In this document: positions 34,989-40,971 of the stretch, in pieces
Position numbering within the stretch: position 1 is the first letter of the stretch
Layout: every line of letters begins with the position of its first letter
Origin: Phycisphaerales bacterium
GTDB lineage: Bacteria; Planctomycetota; Phycisphaerae; Phycisphaerales; UBA1924
Assembly (NCBI GenBank): GCA_022072615.1
Contig: JAJVHS010000002.1
Location: 43,552-84,522, forward strand
Reading direction: 5' to 3'
Length of the DNA: 40,971 nucleotides
The notes under the pieces: generated by a model
The model's input: the letters and a program-made list of their open reading frames with translations, nothing else
The model's database searches: none
Told to the model about the DNA's origin: nothing
Position numbers and translations under genes: made by a program

Positions 34989-36215
34989 ATGAGCCATCTT
35001 TTCCGCAGCCAGCTCTTTGGTGTAATGGCCCTTGTGGGAGGCGGGTTCATTGGCAGCGCGGCTCAGATTGCGCACGCGCAGCCGGTGATTCTCGCGATCG
35101 AACCCCCAGAGGGTTTTGACACCGTGTATGTCGAAGCACTGAGTGGTGATGGGGCAACCGCCGTTGGGGAGATGCGCTCCGTGGGCGGCAATCGCGCCTT
35201 CCGTTGGTCGCTCCAGGACGGTGTGCAGTTGCTGAACAGTTTGCCGGGGGGTACGACCTCGATCGCGTACGGCGTGAGCGGCAATGGCAGCACGGTCGTC
35301 GGTGTGAGTTACCAGCCCATTTCCGCGGTGTCATGGGCGGGCGTTGACCCGCAGGCTCTCGGCGCACTGCCGGGCGGCGCGGCATCATGGGCCTATGCGA
35401 TCAGCCCCAGCGGTAAAGCCGTGGCAGGGGCCAGCAGCAGCCCGTCCGGCACACGTGCCGTAGTCTGGATGGACGGCGGTGCACCGTTGAACTTGGGTGT
35501 ATTGCCCGGGGGTACTTCGTCCTCCGCGCTTGCGATCAGTGCCGACGGACACACCGTTGGAGGGCAATCGTGGTCGAGCGGGGGCCTGCACGCATTTCGG
35601 TGGACAGTTCACGAAGGCATGACGGACCTTGGCGTGCTGCCAGGCATGGACATTTCATCCGCATGGGCGGTAAGTGCAGATGGCGGCGTCATGGCGGGCT
35701 CGAGTGGCTTGCCGGGTCCGACGCGCGCCTTCCGGTGGACCGCGCCACGTGGAATGGAGGATCTTGGATCACTTCCTGGCGGCGAGAACTCGCGGGCACG
35801 CGCGATGACGAGCGACGGGAGCACCATCGTTGGGATTGCCGATATTGCCGGCGCGAGCCGCGCGTTCATTTGGACCCGCGCACGCGGGATGATCGACCTC
35901 AACGTATTCCTTCAAGAGCTTGGTGCCGATCTCGATGGCTGGGTGCTGACACATGCAGAGGGAATCTCTGCGAACGGGCTCGTGATCGCCGGATCGGGCA
36001 CATTTCAGGGAGCCAGCCGCGGCTGGCTGGTCACTGGCGTCCCCCCCGTGTGCGATGCGGACTTCGACGGCACGGGCTTCGTAGACACGGACGATTTCAC
36101 CGCGTTCGTGCTGGCCTTCGAGGCGGGTACCGACGACGCGGATTTTGACGGCACAGGCTTCGTCGATACGGACGACTTCACCGCCTTCGTGCTCGCGTTC
36201 GAAGCGGGCTGCTGA
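34989..36215 (+). CDS. Exported HAF-repeat protein with C-terminal GC-type dockerin
   Basis: 408 residues from ATG 34989 (weak ribosome site). Signal peptide MSHLFRSQLFGVMALVGGG ending near AHAQ. Residues 60-345 are extracellular HAF-type repeats of about 40 residues: HAFRWTVHEGMTDLGVLPGM, RAFRWTAPRGMEDLGSLPGG, and RAFIWTRARGMIDLN, alternating with SADG/SSDG turns and VVG/VAG strands. This family forms beta-propeller-like exported proteins of unknown role. The last 55 residues (354-408) are the GC-type dockerin: CDADFDGTGFVDTDDF twice, ending in Gly-Cys. The next gene follows in 28 bases and has the same architecture, so they form an operon. Confidence 0.88.
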   Translation: MSHLFRSQLFGVMALVGGGFIGSAAQIAHAQPVILAIEPPEGFDTVYVEALSGDGATAVGEMRSVGGNRAFRWSLQDGVQLLNSLPGGTTSIAYGVSGNGSTVVGVSYQPISAVSWAGVDPQALGALPGGAASWAYAISPSGKAVAGASSSPSGTRAVVWMDGGAPLNLGVLPGGTSSSALAISADGHTVGGQSWSSGGLHAFRWTVHEGMTDLGVLPGMDISSAWAVSADGGVMAGSSGLPGPTRAFRWTAPRGMEDLGSLPGGENSRARAMTSDGSTIVGIADIAGASRAFIWTRARGMIDLNVFLQELGADLDGWVLTHAEGISANGLVIAGSGTFQGASRGWLVTGVPPVCDADFDGTGFVDTDDFTAFVLAFEAGTDDADFDGTGFVDTDDFTAFVLAFEAGC

Positions 36216-36243
36216 TCTCTCCGAGCTGGAAGGGAGTTGAGAC

Positions 36244-37398
36244 ATGCGCTGGCGTTGTGTCTGCGTCGTTGTCGTGGTGGACGGTTTGTCGCGTGCGGCG
36301 TTGGGGCAGGCGAGCTTCAACGGGCTGGGTCAGTTCCCGGGCTTCCCGCAGGGCACCTACGTCGGGGGCGTGTCGAACGACGGACAGGTCGTCGTCGGCT
36401 GGGCCGCGCGGACATCCCCCTCTTCCCACTCGATCGGGTTGGTCTGGCGAAACGGCGCGTGGTCCGCATTGCCCGAGCCCCTGCCCAACCAGCCGTATCA
36501 CGCCCGGGCGGCCTCCCAGGATGGATCTGCAATCGCTGGCGCGACTGGATGGCCTTGGGGCAGCGACAATCGTGCCTGCGCCTGGCGGGGGGAAGGCGCG
36601 TATTCCGGCGGCCCCGGAAGTCCCACCATTTCGGTTGACATCACGCACGACGGAGAGTTGATCGCCGTCGGTGACATATGGGGCTCGAAGACGTTCATTT
36701 GGAATCCAACCTCGGGCACGACCGTTGACTACACCATGACGCGATTCGTCGCATCCCGCTTTGCCAAGCAGGCAAAGACGATCGCGGGATCGATGGAGAT
36801 CTTTGGCTTCGGCGGCGTCCTCTCGCTGCTCGACCCCTCCACCCTGGTGCTGACAGTGCTCCCGTGGCGCAACGAGTACTCTCGACCCGCCGCCGCCAAC
36901 GCGGACGCGTCCCAGCTCGTGCAGGGCTTGTGGTCGTACGACACCGCAGATCCAACCGCGCGCCGCGAGTACCCGTTCCTGCTCTATGACATTTCGAACG
37001 ACGGGTCGGTCATCATCGGGCAGTTCGACTACGAGCCGATGCTCTGGACTGAAGCAGGAGGCGCGATCTCCCTCCGGTGCGCTCTCGGCCGATTCGGGAT
37101 CAGTACCGTCGCGTGGCAGTTCGCGAGTGACTTCTCCATCCGCTGCTCGGGGGACGGCCTGACGATCGTCGGCAACGGCACCAACCCACAGGGACAGGCG
37201 GAGGGATGGATCGCCCGGTTCCCGTTCATCCCTCACGCGGCCGACTTCGACGCCAGCGGGTTCGTAGACACGGACGACTATGATGCCTTTGTCGCGGCGT
37301 TCAACGCGGGCGATTGGCAGGCCGACTTTGACGCCAGCGGGTTCGTGGATACGGATGACTTTGACGCCTTTGTCCACGCCTTCGAGGAAGGGTGCTAG
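36244..37398 (+). CDS. Exported HAF-like repeat protein with C-terminal GC-type dockerin (variant)
   Basis: 384 residues from ATG 36244, with GGAAGGGAG upstream, 28 bases after the previous stop. Signal sequence MRWRCVCVVVVVDGLSRAAL. The body has looser HAF-like repeats (GGVSNDGQVVVGWAA, DISNDGSVIIGQFD, CSGDGLTIVGNGTNPQGQAE followed by GWI). The C-terminus is a divergent GC-dockerin, DFDASGFVDTDDYDAFVAA followed by DFDASGFVDTDDFDAFVHA and EEGC; Ca-loop residues are kept but the flanks differ from the other three copies. Divergence of the tail suggests an older member rather than a recent copy. Confidence 0.85.
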   Translation: MRWRCVCVVVVVDGLSRAALGQASFNGLGQFPGFPQGTYVGGVSNDGQVVVGWAARTSPSSHSIGLVWRNGAWSALPEPLPNQPYHARAASQDGSAIAGATGWPWGSDNRACAWRGEGAYSGGPGSPTISVDITHDGELIAVGDIWGSKTFIWNPTSGTTVDYTMTRFVASRFAKQAKTIAGSMEIFGFGGVLSLLDPSTLVLTVLPWRNEYSRPAAANADASQLVQGLWSYDTADPTARREYPFLLYDISNDGSVIIGQFDYEPMLWTEAGGAISLRCALGRFGISTVAWQFASDFSIRCSGDGLTIVGNGTNPQGQAEGWIARFPFIPHAADFDASGFVDTDDYDAFVAAFNAGDWQADFDASGFVDTDDFDAFVHAFEEGC

Positions 37399-37402
37399 GT
37401 TG

Positions 37403-37418
37403 CATCCCGCGCGGGATG
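37403..37418. promoter_or_regulatory. Perfect 16-bp palindrome between the dockerin gene and the TIR-like gene
   Basis: CATCCCGCGCGGGATG is a perfect inverted repeat with no spacer, 36 bases upstream of the TIR-like start codon and just after the dockerin stop. With no T-run following, an operator for the TIR-like gene is more likely than a terminator, but both are possible. Confidence 0.5.
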
Positions 37419-37454
37419 TGTAGCTTGGTGGATTCGCCATCATCGGGGGTCGAA

Positions 37455-38321
37455 ATGCACGCTTCTCCACTGACTGTCTTCGTTGGCTCATCGACGGAGG
37501 GACTACCGATTGCCGAAGCGCTGCAGCGGGGTCTTGAGGCCGTTGCCGAAGTGACGATCTGGAGCCAATCCGTCTTCGCACTCAGTAAGACATCCGTTGA
37601 ATCCCTTGAGGCCGCGTTGCAGAAGTTCGATTTCGCCGTGCTCGCCTTGTCGGGTGATGATGTCGTTTCCAGTCGCGGCGAAACGAGCCAGTCACCGCGA
37701 GACAATGTTCTCCTGGAACTCGGCCTTTTCATGGGAAGCTTGGGGCGCAATCGCGCGTTCTTTGTGTACGACCGGACGGCGAACCTCAAGGTACCGACTG
37801 ATCTGCTCGGCGTTACCGCGGCCACGTACAAACCACACGCCGACGGCAACCTCGATGCCGCACTTGGACCTACGTGCGCGTCGATCAAAGCAAGCCTGCG
37901 GCAGGTCGGGCCCCGGCCGAAGTTGATGCGCTTCACTTCTGCTCACGAAGCTGGCAGCTTTCCTGGCCCCTCGATAGCTGGAGAGTGGACCGGCTTCTCC
38001 CCCGAAGGAAACGAACCAGGCGCGCCCACCAGCAAGATGATGATCGAGCAGTACGGATCGTTCGTGAAGGCCAAGGTCGATCGTGCGACCAAGAACGGTA
38101 AGAGGGTCTTTGAATACGAGGGTCGGCTCACCGCTGGCCAACTCGTACTGTTCTTCGAGGATGTATCGGGGCGCGGCTACATCGTCGGCACCATGGTGCT
38201 GTCGCTGTCCGGCGATCTAAACCGGCTGGAGGGCCGCTCGACGTACTTCGACCATTCCGACCACGTAGTCAAGTCGTCAGCCCGGAGGTACCTCCGGGGA
38301 GCATCGCCCCCGCTCGCATGA
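37455..38321 (+). CDS. TIR-like NADase-type protein (CAP12/PF10137 group) with unassigned beta-rich C-terminus
   Basis: 288 residues from ATG 37455, preceded by GGGGGT; the frame is open further upstream but without ribosome sites. Residues 5-125 follow the TIR-like predicted nucleotide-binding domain: TVFVGSSTEGLPIAEALQRG, EVTIWSQSVF, KFDFAVLALSGDDV, SRGE, PRDNVLLELGLFMGSLGRNR and LPTDLLGV-like VPTDLLGV. The Glu in the RDNVxxELGLF block (about residue 88) is the position of the NADase glutamate in such domains. Residues 170-285 (GEWTGFSPEG, MMIEQYGSFVKAKV, YEGRLTAGQLVLFF, GTMVLSLSGDLNRLEGRSTY) are beta-rich with no membrane helices and match no domain I recognise. In related defence proteins the C-terminus senses a nucleotide signal. 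No cyclase or CBASS gene is adjacent. Possibly stress or defence related. Confidence 0.8.
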   Translation: MHASPLTVFVGSSTEGLPIAEALQRGLEAVAEVTIWSQSVFALSKTSVESLEAALQKFDFAVLALSGDDVVSSRGETSQSPRDNVLLELGLFMGSLGRNRAFFVYDRTANLKVPTDLLGVTAATYKPHADGNLDAALGPTCASIKASLRQVGPRPKLMRFTSAHEAGSFPGPSIAGEWTGFSPEGNEPGAPTSKMMIEQYGSFVKAKVDRATKNGKRVFEYEGRLTAGQLVLFFEDVSGRGYIVGTMVLSLSGDLNRLEGRSTYFDHSDHVVKSSARRYLRGASPPLA

Positions 38322-38737
38322 TTGGCCCCGCGTTCGTGCCGAGCCGTTGGCTCCAGGTCTCGTCGGAGCCTTCTGCATTCAATTGTACGTTCCCGCCTAG
38401 AACGTCAGGCGCGAATCCTCGGCAGCTCCCGGGGCGTTGTCGCCTCCACAGCCTCGTTGTCACCAGAAACTCGTAGCCGGGGAATCCCCGGCATGCGGCG
38501 GGGCGGGGCGCGGCGCAGCCGAGCATGCATGTCCCGTCGGGCTCCGCGGCGCGCCGGGAGATTCCCCTGCGGCGCGGCCGCCGCTCGCGATAGCCCGACA
38601 GTGATTCTCGGCGTGTCGCGTACCGAGTCTACCAATGCACGTTCCCAGTTCAAAGCAGTTCGCGCTGCCCGAGTCGTGCTTTCAGCTACGTCTTTACGGA
38701 GGAAACGTAACTCAACCCGCGGTGCCCCCGAGTTCTC
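38322..38737. other. Intergenic region downstream of the TIR-like gene
   Basis: About 415 bases between convergent genes. A short hairpin GCCGGGG / CCCCGGC with an AAT loop lies at 38476-38492. Open frames on both strands are arginine-rich and carry no supporting start, so I do not call a gene. Confidence 0.5.
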
Positions 38738-39784
38738 TCAGTAGCTGAAATTGGCGTTCGGGTCGGTCGTTCCCGTCGAGCCTGAGGCGGAGAACCCGCT
38801 GACGGCACCGGACGCCGGGGAACGCCTGTCCACGATCGGGCCGAAGACGTTGTTGGCAGCGAGCACCCAGTCCGTGGTGTTCCCCGAGCAGGTGTTCCGA
38901 ACGATGATGTTGCCCCCGGCATCCACGACGATCCCGCGATCTCCGTTCACCACGTTGTTCCCTTCGATGCGGTTGTCCGCCGCTGTTGCGTGGATACCCG
39001 CCGCGCTGCCGGTTGCCGCGCTGAATGAGCACGTGTTCTCCGCCACTCGGCACGTCCGCTCCACCAGGATCCCATCTCCCGAATTGGACGTGACCGAGCA
39101 GTGCGTGATGTTAGACCCACTACCACCAATGATTCCTGGAGCATTGTGGTTCACCGCGCAGTGGTCCACCGTCGATTGCGACGTTCGGATGCCCGCGCCG
39201 GTGTTGCCGTTGCTCTCACACAGGTGGATGACCGCCACGATCGACGTCACGATTCCATCACCGCCGTTGGTGCTGGTTTGGCATTTCTCCACGATCGCGC
39301 CCCCACCCGTCTCGATCCCGTTGGCTCCGTTTCCGGTGGATCTCAGACCCTCGCACCGACTGTAGTTGCCCATGACGCTGACCCCGGACCCACCCCAGGA
39401 CAACGCCGCTCCGTTGACGACCACGATGTGCTCACTTGTCGAGTGGATGCCATCGAGCGAGCCGGTCACACCCTTCAGCCTGTACCCGTTCAGATCGATC
39501 GTGACATCCGAGACTGTGACCTCGACCCCGTGCTTGTTCGCAACCCCGGTGAACCCGCCCGTCAGGTAGTACGAGCCCGGCTGCGTGATCTTGAAAACGC
39601 TGTTCCCGTCGCCCGGCGTGTTGGTCGCGTTGATCGCGATCCGCGGCTCGACTTCCGTCAGGGTCTTGTAGGTAGATGCCACTGGTCCGGCGGGCGGGTC
39701 CAGCGGGCCGGCGTGCGAGACCAGCACCGCGGTGACGATCGAGCACAGCGCCGCCACCGTGCACGTGATGAACTTGCTTGACAT
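38738..39784 (-). CDS. Exported right-handed beta-helix protein, paralogue of 32948-34204
   Basis: 348 residues from ATG 39784, with GGAGA 7 bases upstream. Signal peptide (MSSKFITCTVAALCSIVTAV) ending near SHAG. It opens GPLDPPAGPVAST, then TLTEVEPRIAINATNTPGD, FKITQPGSYYLTGGFTGVAN and DVTIDLNGYRL, almost the same as the paralogue. The coils are less regular (GANGIETGGGAIVEKC, GDGIVTSIVAVIHLC) with no 21-residue tandem block. The final section DNRIEGNNVVNGDRGIVVDA and the TDPNANFSY ending also match. Inverted relative to its paralogue, and it too lies beside recombinase and propeller sequences. Confidence 0.86.
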   Translation of the reverse strand: MSSKFITCTVAALCSIVTAVLVSHAGPLDPPAGPVASTYKTLTEVEPRIAINATNTPGDGNSVFKITQPGSYYLTGGFTGVANKHGVEVTVSDVTIDLNGYRLKGVTGSLDGIHSTSEHIVVVNGAALSWGGSGVSVMGNYSRCEGLRSTGNGANGIETGGGAIVEKCQTSTNGGDGIVTSIVAVIHLCESNGNTGAGIRTSQSTVDHCAVNHNAPGIIGGSGSNITHCSVTSNSGDGILVERTCRVAENTCSFSAATGSAAGIHATAADNRIEGNNVVNGDRGIVVDAGGNIIVRNTCSGNTTDWVLAANNVFGPIVDRRSPASGAVSGFSASGSTGTTDPNANFSY

Positions 39785-39873
39785 TTCGAGATCTCCGTTG
39801 GATGGCGTTCGCGCGTTGCCCCTCAGCAGACCACACTTCTCGAGCGGATCGCGCCGCTCGTGAAGAGGCAAAT

Positions 39874-40083
39874 CTACCAGAAGCAGGGGGAATTGCCAGG
39901 GAATTCTCTGGGCGTCACGCGGCCACTCTTCACCATCTGCCCCGGCGGCAGCGGCGTCTGCACGAGCTTGATATTGATGCGCACGCACGCGAGCCCGCAG
40001 CGATCGCAGATGAGGTCTGGCTCTTCGAGAGTGTCCGCGCTGCCCTCGCGGTAGATCACGACCTGCGGCCCCTGGCATTGCAC
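39874..40083 (-). CDS. Small possible zinc-binding protein
   Basis: 69 residues (MQCQGPQVVIYREGSADTLE) with cysteines at 3, 26, 29 and 33, including LICDRCGLAC, a CxxC knuckle. Such a short Cys-pair protein could be a zinc ribbon. It lacks a good ribosome site and lies directly against the recombinase fragment. It may instead be a chance frame. No signal peptide. Confidence 0.4.
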   Translation of the reverse strand: MQCQGPQVVIYREGSADTLEEPDLICDRCGLACVRINIKLVQTPLPPGQMVKSGRVTPREFPGNSPCFW

Positions 40084-40088
40084 TCGCG

Positions 40089-40530
40089 GTGATGCCCTTC
40101 GCGGGCCAGCCGCTCCAGACGCCGCTGGAGAAGGAGCTGGCGCAGGTCGCCACGACCATCCACAGCCTGATCGCGGGCCTCGACCCGGCCAATCTGCCGC
40201 TTATCAACGACAAGCTCACCACGCTCCGGCGGCGCAAGGAGTTCCTGCGGGAGCAGATGCGAGCGGTTGGTTCCACCAAGCTCGCCTTCGACGAGGTCGC
40301 CAACCGGCGCTGGGCGCGCCGAACGCGTCACGCTGCTGGACGAGTTGATCAAGGGCCGCCGCGACGAGATGGCTCGGCAGGCGATCGTGTCGTACGTGGA
40401 CGAGATCGTAATCAACCCGGGCCAGAAGACGGCGGTGATGACGGTCAACGCGGGATTCGGGTCGCTCGACGGCGGACCTGCCGCGAAGAATGGAAACGGC
40501 GGGTCACACAACGCCACCGGGCCGCATTGA
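40089..40530 (+). pseudogene. Serine recombinase C-terminal fragment, frameshifted
   Basis: The frame from 40089 (MPFAGQPLQTPLEKELAQVA) reads IHSLIAGLDPANLPLINDKL then TTLRRRKEFLREQM, the coiled region typical of the C-terminal part of large serine recombinases. After RRWA near 40311 the match continues one frame over: AERVTLLDELIKGRRDEMAR, QAIVSYVDEIVINPGQKTAV and GGSHNATGPH, ending at 40530. The junction fits a one-base gain in the GGGCGCGCC run near 40313-40320. The N-terminal catalytic and zinc-ribbon parts are absent, so the gene is dead. Confidence 0.75.
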
Positions 40531-40571
40531 CCAAACAAACCGCCGGAGGGTGGGTCGCAGGTTGCGCCAAT
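40490..40571. repeat. Recombinase 3' end and downstream sequence (copy 2)
   Basis: Matches 32697-32779. Here it spans the recombinase stop and continues past it, showing that the repeat covers coding and non-coding DNA, as a duplicated or recombined segment would. Confidence 0.7.
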
Positions 40572-40684
40572 AGCGGGGGCACGCGTTGGTAGCAACCTGC
40601 GACCGCGAAAGAGGCGTAGGTTGGGGTTCCCGTGGCCCCAGCGCGCGCTCACCGGGATCTGACAGTCCCCTCGCGACGTGACTA

Positions 40685-40963
40685 TCAGACCCCCACCGCC
40701 GTCTGTGTCAGGTTCTGCTCGGCCCAGTTGTTGGTGGCGGGCGTCCACCACAGGCGTGTGACATCGCCGCTGGAGGTCGTGCTGAGGATGCTCATGCTGA
40801 AGCCGCCGCCGAGGGCGGTGACGCCGGTGACGGGCCCGGTGGTGCGGGTGGCGTTGGGCAGTTCCTCGCGGAAGTTCTCGATGTTCCAGAGGTTGTTGTT
40901 CAGCCCCGGGACCCACCAGTAGACGCTGATGGTGCCGTCGGATTCGCGGCCCGCGATGTTCAT
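40685..40963 (-). CDS. Small beta-propeller-like protein, copy 2
   Basis: 92 residues from ATG 40963, 8 bases from the right edge, so an upstream extension or ribosome site cannot be judged. Opens MNIAGRESDGTISVYWWVPG and has the second blade GGFSMSILSTTSSGDVTRLW. Full-length match to 32381-32659. Downstream (left) is the recombinase fragment. Either an independent small protein or the tail of a longer gene that begins outside the window. Confidence 0.6.
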   Translation of the reverse strand: MNIAGRESDGTISVYWWVPGLNNNLWNIENFREELPNATRTTGPVTGVTALGGGFSMSILSTTSSGDVTRLWWTPATNNWAEQNLTQTAVGV

Positions 40964-40971
40964 GGCGCCCC

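Noticed and set aside
36178..37581. 467-residue minus-strand frame over two HAF genes
   Set aside because: Covers coding sequence of two strong plus-strand genes and the TIR-like start; shadow.
38322..38744. Plus-strand frame after the TIR-like gene
   Set aside because: Arginine-rich with no ribosome site; the convergent beta-helix gene ends inside it.
1..40971. CRISPR arrays, rRNA and tRNA genes
   Set aside because: None recognised by eye; the only regular repeats are coding (63-bp units).

Overview
The window looks like chromosomal DNA of a high-GC planctomycete, most likely of the Phycisphaerae type. The indications are three ECF sigma factor / Ser-Thr kinase loci, an N-terminal LEPR-XLL-like motif on a surface protein, many exported proteins ending in PEP-CTERM-like sorting signals (PAPG, a short hydrophobic stretch, then an Arg cluster), and four exported proteins ending in the paired Asp-rich, Cys-terminated module known as the GC-type dockerin. 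No rRNA, tRNA, CRISPR array or core housekeeping gene was recognised. Everything here is inferred by eye; no database search was run.

Layout. 1-8.3 kb: the 5' part of a LEPR-type surface protein (minus strand, running off the left edge); a membrane kinase with a TPR-like sensor preceded by its ECF sigma factor (minus); a large exported beta-helix protein with a GC-dockerin (plus); and a PEP-CTERM-like protein (minus). 8.5-13.4 kb: a second sigma factor with a TPR remnant, divergent from a kinase/beta-propeller gene that is split by a probable one-base frameshift. 13.6-19.9 kb: six tandem PEP-CTERM-like paralogues (one frameshifted) ending in a translationally coupled alkaline-phosphatase-superfamily homologue that seems to have lost its metal ligands, and a convergent double-GNAT protein. 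19.9-23.5 kb: a decayed tyrosine recombinase, then a third kinase and sigma pair. 23.7-28.7 kb: exported proteins, including a trypsin-like protein whose catalytic Ser is Gly, a small GC-dockerin protein, a PEP-CTERM protein and a zinc-ribbon protein. 29-32.3 kb: a large GH106-like glycoside hydrolase. 32.3-41 kb: an accessory region with two beta-helix paralogues, two copies of a small beta-propeller-like gene, fragments of a serine recombinase, a second tyrosine-recombinase remnant, two GC-dockerin proteins and a TIR-like (CAP12/PF10137-type) protein with an unassigned beta-rich C-terminus.

How it fits together. Kinases with extracytoplasmic TPR or propeller sensors next to ECF sigma factors suggest envelope-to-nucleus-like signalling of the planctomycete kind. 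Most of the remaining genes encode exported, surface-anchored or secreted proteins with sorting tails. The 19.9-41 kb half carries recombinase relics and dispersed duplications, which suggests repeated recombination of surface-protein genes. The strongest candidates for new biology are the PEP-CTERM array with its ligand-less AlkP partner, the TIR-like protein with the unassigned C-terminal domain, and the recurrent association of recombinase 3' ends with the propeller and beta-helix genes.
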